Assembly: GCA_031260845.1 (NCBI GenBank)
Contig: JAISKR010000033.1
Location: forward strand, 1-9,460
Length of the DNA: 9,460 nt
Reading direction: 5' to 3'
From: Bacteroidales bacterium
GTDB taxonomy: Bacteria; Bacteroidota; Bacteroidia; Bacteroidales; UBA4181
A program made the translations under genes and the position numbers. The notes beneath the pieces were generated by a model. It made no database searches. It was not told the origin of the DNA and was given only the letters and a program-made list of their open reading frames with translations. Below are positions 1 through 7,200 of this stretch, in pieces. Each line of letters starts with the position of its first letter. Position 1 is the stretch's first letter.

Positions 1-449
1 AAACGCGAACCCGGGGCACAAGGGTTGTAAAGTTCGGTATCGACTTGTGTCAGTTCGGGATTTACCCGCAAACCCATTGAAACCGGATGTCCGCACCGGA
101 TTACTTTTTCGCGAAAGCGGCTGTACTGCGTCAGGGAATTGAAGGTGATATGGCTGCTGTAAGCCAGTATTTCATCGAAATCGGCGTCGGTGTATGCGGG
201 CGAATAACAGTGGGCGGGCGCTTTCATCTCTTCACAGGCAAGCCGTGCCTCGTTGAGCGAACTTGCCGATACGCCTTTCACGCAGGAACGCATTGTCGGG
301 AAAACGCCCCATAAGGCAAAACCTTTGAGCGCGGGGATAATATCCACTTTCGACCGTTCGCTTACCGACCGGATGATTTCGAGATTGCCGCGCAGCAAAT
401 CTTCGTCAATCACGTAGCAAGGGGATGGTATTTGCGAAAAGTCAATCAT
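1..449 (-). CDS. nspC: carboxynorspermidine/carboxyspermidine decarboxylase, N-terminal part (cut by the left window edge)
   Basis: This is a PLP-dependent decarboxylase of the alanine-racemase-fold group. It converts carboxyspermidine (or carboxynorspermidine) to spermidine (norspermidine) in the cytoplasm, the last step of the aspartate-semialdehyde-dependent polyamine route. Translation from the ATG at 449 gives 149 uninterrupted codons, about 40% of the usual length of roughly 380 residues. Visible family motifs are IPSPCYVIDEDLLRGNL at the N-terminus, PALKGFALW with the expected PLP-binding lysine at K42, GVSASSLNEARLACEE, HCYSPAY, HITFNS, GLRVNPE, and LYNPCAPGSR at the window edge. The start codon overlaps the stop of the upstream acyltransferase gene as ATGA, which suggests translational coupling at the end of the five-gene operon. 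Identity rests on remembered family motifs. The C-terminal half, with its second set of active-site residues, is not in the window. Confidence 0.92.
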   Translation of the reverse strand, partial: MIDFSQIPSPCYVIDEDLLRGNLEIIRSVSERSKVDIIPALKGFALWGVFPTMRSCVKGVSASSLNEARLACEEMKAPAHCYSPAYTDADFDEILAYSSHITFNSLTQYSRFREKVIRCGHPVSMGLRVNPELTQVDTELYNPCAPGSR

Positions 450-1339
450 GTTGCGGGGTTTTCTTGCGGAGGCAGTATGCGTTTCCGTTTCCATCGGCGA
501 TGGCTCCACAGCCAGTATTGAGGCGCCCGCCTGATGGCTTGTTCCAACAGTTCCACATGACGGTCGGTGATTTCATGTTCGGCTGTTTCGGCGGCATTTT
601 CAGTAATAGGAGTCATGAAAATTTCGTAATATCCGCGTTTCACTCTGCGCACTTCGGCAAACGCCACGGCTGCATTGTATTTGCGGGCTAATTTTTCGGG
701 ACCTAAGAAAATAGAGGATTCCTGATTGAGAAAGGTTGTCCAGTAATTGGCAGGATTACTCAACGGCGCTTGGTCTGCCAAGAAGTAAAGGAGGGTGAGC
801 CGATTTTCGCTCTTGTATTTGTTGATAGCGCGCACTACCATGTTCGATGCGATGGGGTCGGTACCGAATCTGGTGCGCAGACGATAATAAAACCGGTCAA
901 AATATTTGTTTTCCAACGGATGGTACAGCGGAATATACAGATAGGAACTCTCAATAGAGGCTGCCCATTCCCAGTTTCCATAATGCCCGGCAACACAATA
1001 AATGTTCTTTCCTTTCTTATACCAGTCTTTCACGATTTCAGGATTGTGCCAGTATATCCGGCGATGCATTTCTTTGTCACTAATGTGTAATATCTTAATA
1101 ATTTCTACAAACAAATCACACATATAGTGATAGAATTGCCCCATAATCTTCACACGTTCCTGTTCTGTTTTTTCGGGGAAAGAATTGCGCAGATTCTCCA
1201 AAATCACCTTGCGGCGATAGCCAACCACATAGCGGATAATGAGATATAGAAAATCGGAAAGCACATACAGCGCTCTTAACGGCAAGAATGCCAATAACCG
1301 GCAAACGGCATAAAATAAGGCGTATGAAATTAACTGCAT
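446..1339 (-). CDS. LpxL/HtrB-family lipid A biosynthesis (lysophospholipid) acyltransferase
   Basis: This is a membrane-associated acyltransferase that transfers an acyl chain from acyl-ACP to a lipid acceptor, classically the lipid A precursor at the inner-membrane inner face. From the chosen start it has 297 residues, close to the usual length of about 300. A hydrophobic N-terminal segment (LISYALFYAV...LLAFLPL) is followed by RRKVILENLRNSFPEK, the catalytic HX4E motif in VAGHYGNWEW (H119, E124), and the C-terminal WSHRRWKRKR motif. The start is ambiguous. The ATG at 1339 begins 4 bp after the fabG stop and puts the hydrophobic segment right at the N-terminus, as in relatives. An in-frame ATG at 1363 would add eight polar residues and overlap fabG by 20 bp. 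The 3' end overlaps nspC by 4 bp. Because it directly follows a LolA-like gene and fabG, the acceptor may be a polyene- or resorcinol-type lipid rather than lipid A. That is inference. Confidence 0.9.
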   Translation of the reverse strand: MQLISYALFYAVCRLLAFLPLRALYVLSDFLYLIIRYVVGYRRKVILENLRNSFPEKTEQERVKIMGQFYHYMCDLFVEIIKILHISDKEMHRRIYWHNPEIVKDWYKKGKNIYCVAGHYGNWEWAASIESSYLYIPLYHPLENKYFDRFYYRLRTRFGTDPIASNMVVRAINKYKSENRLTLLYFLADQAPLSNPANYWTTFLNQESSIFLGPEKLARKYNAAVAFAEVRRVKRGYYEIFMTPITENAAETAEHEITDRHVELLEQAIRRAPQYWLWSHRRWKRKRILPPQENPAT

Positions 1340-1343
1340 CGGC

Positions 1344-2072
1344 TCATGTATATAATCCTCCATTGATGGAAATGACCTCTCCGGTGATGTACGCTGCTTT
1401 TTCGGACGCGAGAAAGCCTGCCACTTCGGCTACTTCTTCCGGTTCGCCGAAACGTCCAAGGGGAATCAGTCGTTTCATCTCGGCGGGGTCTATGTCTTTG
1501 GTCATGTCGGTGGCAATGAATCCGGGCGCTACGGCGTTGACGGTCACTTTGCGGGCGCCTACTTCCTGAGCCAGCGCTTTGGTGGCGCCAATCACTGCCG
1601 CTTTGGTGGCTGAATAATTGGTCTGTCCGGGCAAACCTTTCAGTCCCGACAAGGAAACAATGTTGATGATTCTTCCAAAACGCTTGGTCATCATATTTTT
1701 CAGCAAATGCCGTGTGACATAGAAAAAACCGTTCAGGTTGGTGTTGATGACGTCATTCCATTGCTCATTCTGCATCAGCGCCATGATGGCGTCCTGCCTG
1801 ATGCCGGCATTGTTCACCAACACAGCGATATAGTCGTCGGGATGGGCTGCTGCCCAATTGTTCAAAGCCTTCTCTACTTCTTCGGGCGACGCCACGTTGA
1901 AGGGCAACAATTCGGCTGTAACGCCTTTTGCTTCTGCCAACTGTTTGGTTTCCTCGGCAGCCGCCTTGTTAGATGCGTAGTTGATGACCACAGGATAGCC
2001 CATTTCTGCCAATTTCAGGCAAATAGCGCGACCAATACCTCTGCTTCCCCCTGTTACCAATGCATATTTCAT
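1344..2072 (-). CDS. fabG: 3-oxoacyl-[acyl-carrier-protein] reductase (FabG-type short-chain dehydrogenase)
   Basis: This cytoplasmic NADPH-dependent reductase converts 3-oxoacyl-ACP to 3-hydroxyacyl-ACP in fatty acid or polyene chain elongation. Its 242 residues match the family length. The Rossmann motif TGGSRGIG is at residues 7-14 and NNAG at 87-90. The catalytic tetrad is N112 (in NTNLNG), S140, Y153 and K157 (YSATK), followed by APGFIATDMT and a C-terminal INGGLYT. From memory, the SLSGLKGLPGQTNYSATK stretch and the GGLYT ending are more typical of the ketoreductases in aryl-polyene/flexirubin clusters than of the housekeeping FabG, whose C-terminus usually reads GGM followed by other residues. 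The gene starts 3 bp after the LolA-like gene stops and ends 4 bp before the preferred acyltransferase start, so co-transcription and functional coupling are likely. The reductase assignment is very secure; the choice between housekeeping and specialised-lipid role is inference. Confidence 0.94.
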   Translation of the reverse strand: MKYALVTGGSRGIGRAICLKLAEMGYPVVINYASNKAAAEETKQLAEAKGVTAELLPFNVASPEEVEKALNNWAAAHPDDYIAVLVNNAGIRQDAIMALMQNEQWNDVINTNLNGFFYVTRHLLKNMMTKRFGRIINIVSLSGLKGLPGQTNYSATKAAVIGATKALAQEVGARKVTVNAVAPGFIATDMTKDIDPAEMKRLIPLGRFGEPEEVAEVAGFLASEKAAYITGEVISINGGLYT

Positions 2073-2075
2073 AAT

Positions 2076-2711
2076 TTATTTATTTGGTGTTTGAAAAATA
2101 ATGTCGTCGATGGAGGTGTTAAATTCTTTACCGGTCAGTTCGTAAACCGTGTAACTTCCGTCTTTTTCTTCCGTGCGGAGAATGGAGATGCTACTATCTG
2201 ATTTCTCGAAACTTAATACCACTTTTTTGTAAATATTTTTTACCCCTTTCGCAAATTCGGCGGTCACAACAATATATTTCTTGGTTTCCTCACAGGTAAT
2301 GGCATCGGCGTTTAATTGCATGACGTCGCCTGCCAAGCAGTTGGACAGCACATTTTTCATGGAACGCATTTTCCCGTTGGCTTTTGCCGACGTCACCATG
2401 CGTTTACCCGCATTGACCATCACAAACTGTTCGCCGTTGAGGAGCATCAGGTCGCCGGCGGGTTGGTCGTACTGCATGGACAACTTATTCGGCTTGGTGT
2501 AGTAAAAATTGCCTTCGGACAAGGCGTCTTCACCTAATACGGAAATGTGTTTCGTTTGCTTGAAACGGCTTACAATACCGGTATATTTCGTGTTTGCCTG
2601 CTGTATTTTTTCTACTACCACTTTGTCGTCATCGCTGATTTTCTGGGCGTAGCAGGTTGTAACACCCAAGCACGACGCCAATATGATTGTCATATACAGG
2701 TTCTTCATCAT
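2076..2711 (-). CDS. LolA-like outer-membrane lipoprotein/lipid carrier protein
   Basis: A 211-residue exported protein that resembles the LolA family, periplasmic chaperones that carry lipoproteins (or, for cluster-associated homologues, probably lipids) from inner to outer membrane. An N-terminal signal sequence with a hydrophobic core (LYMTIILASCLGV) probably ends at CYA|QK around residue 22. A lipobox-like LASC at residues 11-14 leaves lipoprotein processing possible. Recognisable LolA features are FKQTK (50-54), EGNFYYTKPNKL (66-77), YDQPAGD (81-87) and LLNGEQFVMVNAGK (90-103). C125 and C140 are the cysteines of the mature part. An AGGA lies 4 nt before the first ATG and 7 nt before the adjacent second ATG, so translation may start at either. 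It lies 33 bp after asd and 3 bp before fabG. The pairing with a ketoreductase and an acyltransferase resembles the LolA homologues of aryl-polyene/flexirubin clusters rather than the canonical lolA locus. Confidence 0.84.
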   Translation of the reverse strand: MMKNLYMTIILASCLGVTTCYAQKISDDDKVVVEKIQQANTKYTGIVSRFKQTKHISVLGEDALSEGNFYYTKPNKLSMQYDQPAGDLMLLNGEQFVMVNAGKRMVTSAKANGKMRSMKNVLSNCLAGDVMQLNADAITCEETKKYIVVTAEFAKGVKNIYKKVVLSFEKSDSSISILRTEEKDGSYTVYELTGKEFNTSIDDIIFQTPNK

Positions 2712-2744
2712 TTTTCCTGTTTTTATTTGTTATTATTGAATTAT

Positions 2745-3755
2745 TTACGCTAAAAGGTTTTTACTGACTAAATATTCGGCTATCTGAACAGCATTGAGCG
2801 CTGCACCCTTGCGGATTTGGTCGCCCGAACACCAGAAATGAACGCCGTTGGGCGTCACCAAATCTTTTCTGAGGCGTCCGACGAAAACAGGGTCTTCGCC
2901 GGCGGCAAACAGCGGCATGGGATATATTCCCTGCGCAGGATTGTCCTGTACCACCACGCCGGGCGCCTGCGACAAGGCTTTTCGCACTTCGTCGATGGAC
3001 AGCGAAGCGGCGGTTTCCACCCATGCAGCCTCGGAATGTGCCCTCAACACCGGCACACGGATGGTTGAGGCGCTCACTGTCATGTTGCTGTGCATGATTT
3101 TGCGGGTTTCGTTGTGCATCTTCATTTCTTCCTTGGTATAGTCGTTGTCGGTGAACACGTCTATTTGCGGTATCAAATTGAATGCCAATTGATATTTGAA
3201 CTTTTCTACCGTCACCGGCTCGCCGTTCAACGCTTGTTGCGTTTGTGCTTTCAGTTCTTCCATAGCAGCCGCTCCTGCGCCACTGGCTGCCTGATAGGTG
3301 GCTACCCGCACATTTTGAATGGGCGACAGGTCATGAATCGGTTTCAAAACCACTACCAAGATGATGGTGGAACAGTTGGGATTGGCAATGATATTGCGGG
3401 GACGGTTGATGCAATCTTCGGGATTGACCTCCGGCACTACCAAAGGAACATCGGTATCCATACGGAAAGCGCTGGAATTGTCAATCATCACGGCGCCATA
3501 GCGTGTGATAGCCGGCGCAAAATCGCGTGAAATGCCTGCTCCGGCGGAAGTCAGCGCTATGTCTATGCCCTTGAAATCGTCGTTATCTTTCAGTTCTTTG
3601 ACCTCAATCTGCTTGCCTTTGAACGCATAACTCGTTCCGGCACTGCGTTGAGAACCAAATAAATACAATTCATCCAACGGAAAGTTTCTTTGTTCCAAAA
3701 CTTTCAAAAACTCTTGTCCTACGGCGCCACTTACGCCAACAATTGCTACCTTCAT
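2745..3755 (-). CDS. asd: aspartate-semialdehyde dehydrogenase
   Basis: This cytoplasmic enzyme reduces L-aspartyl-4-phosphate with NADPH to L-aspartate 4-semialdehyde, the branch-point metabolite for lysine/diaminopimelate, threonine and methionine. It is also a co-substrate of carboxyspermidine dehydrogenase. Its 336 residues are the usual length. The NADP-binding GVSGAVG is at 7-13. The catalytic cysteine is C128 in ANPNCST, the conserved glutamine Q155 lies in YQAASGAG, and the catalytic histidine H240 in [10 protein letters not shown]. The C-terminal [19 protein letters not shown] is typical. The start ATG at 3755 is immediately followed by the conserved KVAIVGVSG stretch, and no convincing Shine-Dalgarno precedes it. 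A Bacteroidota-like -7 element lies about 20 bp upstream. This is the first gene of the minus-strand run that ends in nspC, which suggests that it may partly serve polyamine synthesis. No residue expected for catalysis appears missing. Confidence 0.97.
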   Translation of the reverse strand: MKVAIVGVSGAVGQEFLKVLEQRNFPLDELYLFGSQRSAGTSYAFKGKQIEVKELKDNDDFKGIDIALTSAGAGISRDFAPAITRYGAVMIDNSSAFRMDTDVPLVVPEVNPEDCINRPRNIIANPNCSTIILVVVLKPIHDLSPIQNVRVATYQAASGAGAAAMEELKAQTQQALNGEPVTVEKFKYQLAFNLIPQIDVFTDNDYTKEEMKMHNETRKIMHSNMTVSASTIRVPVLRAHSEAAWVETAASLSIDEVRKALSQAPGVVVQDNPAQGIYPMPLFAAGEDPVFVGRLRKDLVTPNGVHFWCSGDQIRKGAALNAVQIAEYLVSKNLLA

Positions 3756-3774
3756 GATAAGTCAAATAAAACGA

Positions 3775-3782
3775 CAAAATTA
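3775..3782 (-). promoter_or_regulatory. putative Bacteroidota -7 promoter element for asd operon
   Basis: On the minus strand the sequence reads TAATTTTG, a full match to the Bacteroidota -7 consensus TAnnTTTG. It lies about 20 bp upstream of the asd start codon, which would leave a short leader of about 14 nt. A clear -33 TTTG is not visible at the expected distance; only TTTA occurs there. This is motif matching only. Confidence 0.4.
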
Positions 3783-3840
3783 CAAAGTTTTTTTACATAC
3801 CTGATTTAAAAAATCGAAAATTATGATTTATTAATAGGGA

Positions 3841-4182
3841 ATATCAACATTTTTCCGTCAAAACCTGTTAATAAAATGTTGAGAACAGATGATAGATTTT
3901 GAAAAATAAATTTGCAGATTCAAAAACGCTGCGGGCATATACAAATCTTTTCATTTTCAAAATTTATTTTTGATTTGTTTTCATCCGAAATCAACATTTT
4001 CACCAACTTTTCACGCCAAAAATCTTTTAACATTCGGCTGTGAAATGCCTTCATTAACAGGTGTTGATAATTGCCAACTTTCTGATGACAATCAATATCT
4101 TAATCCATTTTCGCCTGTTGATATGTTATCAATATCAAATGATAAATCACAAATACAAGATTTTTCGATTTTTTTATCCACC
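3841..4182. repeat. cluster of TCAACA/TGTTGA and DnaA-box-like 9-mers in the asd-tamB gap
   Basis: The 494-bp gap between tamB and asd has no convincing gene but is rich in one motif. TCAACATTTT occurs at 3844-3853 (+), 3873-3882 (-) and 3991-4000 (+); the first two form a 10-bp inverted repeat with a 19-nt spacer. TGTTGATAA at 4062-4070 is the reverse of TTATCAACA, one mismatch from the DnaA box TTATCCACA. TTATCCACC at 4174-4182 is also one mismatch away. Weaker versions lie at 3841-3849, 3866-3874, 3877-3885, 4116-4124 and 4126-4134. CAACATTTTCAC and CAACTTTTCAC are adjacent in tandem (3992-4014). The repeats are directly visible; a role in replication initiation or regulation is inference. 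Confidence 0.6.
4118..4132. repeat. short dyad TTGATA-TGT-TATCAA
   Basis: A perfect 6-bp inverted repeat with a 3-nt spacer lies inside the repeat-rich gap and overlaps two DnaA-box-like 9-mers on opposite strands. It could be a protein-binding dyad. It is too AT-rich and short to act as a strong terminator hairpin. Confidence 0.45.
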
Positions 4183-4212
4183 AATTCACACCTTACATCT
4201 ATCATCATATAG

Positions 4213-4254
4213 ATTAAAATTAAATTTATATAAATATATATTATAATATTTAAT
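4213..4254. other. 42-bp stretch made only of A and T
   Basis: An uninterrupted A/T run extends from the gap into the stop codon of tamB. It lies about 30 bp from the TTATCCACC DnaA-box-like site. It would melt easily, so it could serve as a DNA unwinding element if the gap is a replication origin. Otherwise it is simply the AT-rich 3' flank of tamB; no GC-rich terminator stem is present there. Confidence 0.5.
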
Positions 4255-7200
4255 GTTGACTAATTGTTTTTTCGCTTTCTTCCGATTGCTCTTCCGGTTT
4301 TTCGTCGGGTTGTTGTTCTTCTTCCGGTTTAATTGCTGTTTTTTCTTCCTTGCGACTAAATAAATCTTTCATTCTGCTGAAATCTTCTCTGTACAAAACC
4401 CCTATTCCTTGCGTGTAGGGCGATTGAATGAAATATTGATTGTTCGACCGGTTAAATGCTTTTAATTTCAATTTGCCGTTTTTGCTTATATTGTATTCAA
4501 ACGTAAAGTCACCGACAATATTACTTGACGTTTCGGCGGCTTTCATTCCTCCCACTTCGTAATCCATTGACAAACTCCATTTTTCAGTGGATACATCCAC
4601 TCCGAAATTCTGCCCTTCAGGTCCCGTTCCGGGATGATATTTTAAATTGACGTCAAAACTGTTGTTCGACAGCATGTGACTCAACTGATTGGTCATAAAT
4701 TCCGTAGCCGTAGCCATCGCTACTGTTTCAACACCCGACGAACTGGATGACTCATGGTTCTGAGCCGTCACAGACGGGTCAACGTAAAAACGCCCCACCA
4801 TCATCAACCACAGAAACTGTTTAGTCATTTCTTCTTCGGTATTGGTGGCTGCACTCAGGAAAGAACGTACTTCCTGCTGCGCGTAGGGCATCGCTATTTC
4901 AAATCGGATATTAGGGTCAAGCAAAGTATTGGTGATGTATAGGATACATTCCACCTGTGCCGTATTTTTTGTACCGGTTTCGTTGGTTCCCATCAACTCG
5001 GTTAACGGCGCCGTAGTGCTGTATTTTGCTTTCAAATTGAGCAAAGCGTTGAGAGGATTGCCGTTCCATGTAATCATCCCGCCTTTTTCAAGTACAAAGT
5101 GCTTGTTGATGACGTTCCGCAGCGTAAATAAATAATCCCCTTGGTCAATGATATATGAACCATACATATTGAATTGACTGTTAGTGACATTCAGTGTCAT
5201 ATCACCCGAACCTCTTGCCCGCATTATGTCGCCTATTTTTGAATCGAACACAAGTTGAACTTCCGCTGCCGGCGTCACTTGCAAGTCGAGATTGATTGCT
5301 ATTTTTTGCTCTACCCCGTCTGCCGTTGTTCTTACCGAACGCCGTCTGCTGAAACTGTACAGTTTCTTTTGCGCACGCGGTGTATGATCTACAAAAGTGA
5401 TGAAAGACGATTGTTTCACTTCATCTTCCGAATAAACAGGAATGCTTAATTGTGTATTTTTTTCTGTTTTTGCGGCAACATTCATCGCCAAATCTGCCGG
5501 AACGCCCTTTATTTGAAATTTTCCGCTTGCAAACGCTTTTCCGTAAAAAAGATTATTGTCCCGTTCTGTGGTGTTCAACACCTCAATATTGGTGGCGCTC
5601 ACTGTAATATCCAACCGAAGGTTTTTAAGATTTTCTGCCGAAATATTTCCGCTCAGTTTGCCTGTATTTTTGAAACGATCTGTTATTTGAACGTCTTTCA
5701 GATTGAAAACGTTATTGTTTACATTCACTTTTCCGCCTATTGCATATCGTGTGCGCGTATAATCCAGCGTCATTGCCGCGTTTTTAAATGTCACTTCGCC
5801 ATTCAGTTTCGGATCTGCAAGTGTTCCCGACAGTTTCATATCGCTAACCGCTTCACCTTCAATATCTGTAAATACAGTTTCGATATACGGCTCTGCAATT
5901 TTTACAGGCACTTTTTGCAATTTCACGTCAAAATCAAGCGTTTCGTCGTTTGTATCATAAGCGCCATTGATGAAAACGGTACGAATGATATCGTTCACCG
6001 CTTCCGTTTTGACGTTCACTTTTCCTGTTGATGAATTCCAAACAGCGCGTACATCGGTGTTTCCCAGCAATCCTTCATTGATGGTGAAACTATCGACGTG
6101 CAAGTCCGAAACCACCACCGGAACCTTATACAAATTGGATAAAAAGACTTTGCCGTTGGCTGTCCCGTCAAATTTCAGCCTTTGCAACTGCATAGACGAA
6201 TTGATTGCCGAAAGGTTCAAATCTTTGATATGCACCACCAATTTATCCTGTTCTCGATTGGAAATGAAGCCGAAAACATTGATTTCCTGTTCATTCCGTT
6301 TAAGCAACAAATCGTGTATCTTAATCATTGACGAATCAATCGCTATGCCCTCATGCGTTAGCGCCCATTTATCACCCGAAGTGACAATTTGACCGGGCGA
6401 AGTGGCTATATTGATGGAAGGAATTTGCCTCTTCGACGTTCGTTCAAAACGCACCACCGAATGAAGATTTCCTTTGTTGAGAATGGAATCCCAGTTGTTC
6501 CATCTGACGTCAACCGTCGTGCTGTCTGAGCGGGTATTTGACAAAAGGGTGAAGTTTTTCAATGACATATTGTTGTTCAGGCGCAGGGTTTCGCATCCCG
6601 CTTCAAAAACGAATGTCGAATCTTCGCAACTGCCGTTTAAAAAGAATCCGCGCAATCGTTTTCCTTTTATCGTTACGTATGGAACGTCTAACACAAAGTG
6701 AACATCCTTTTGAGAAGGATTATATTTTCCTTCAAATTTAGTACCCTTCGCTACACGAAATTCATCTATAAAGAAATTCGTTAATTTTTCGGTGTTGTTA
6801 AATTCCGCTACAAAACGAAAACTGTTGCCCGATGATATTTCGGGTTTGACATTGGCAGGACCCCATGCCGGCGAATAGTTTTTTACTAATGCAAAAAACG
6901 ATTCGGGCAATTTCAAAAACTGATATTGTCCCCACACTTCGGCGTTGAGTATGTCCGAGCGCAAAATGAAACGGTTGGTATCGCGAATAGCCTTAGTGAA
7001 AATCAGCAGGTCGTTGATTTCTATCTCTCTGCTGTAACGCCGGATGAGTGAATTTTTCAAATTCAGTTGCCCCATGATATTGTCAATATTGGTGCCCGAA
7101 AAGTCGGCTGTAATGTTGAAGGCAATGAATGAAGACGTGTCTTCCGCTAATTTCAACTCGTGCAGGCGTGCCCGTTCCACATTGGCGGTAAAATTGAAAT

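Noticed and set aside
446..1363. Longer acyltransferase start at 1363
   Set aside because: It overlaps fabG by 20 bp and adds a polar stretch before the membrane segment; the ATG at 1339 fits the operon spacing better, though the longer form cannot be excluded.
3970..4212. Plus-strand 80-codon open frame in the asd-tamB gap
   Set aside because: No ribosome binding site, no recognisable domain, and its sequence is explained by the AT-rich repeat region; the overlapping frame at 4061-4246 is equally open. Most likely chance.
5450..6031. Plus-strand 193-codon open frame antisense to tamB
   Set aside because: Cys/Phe/Ile-rich antisense translation with no domain, inside conserved tamB sequence.
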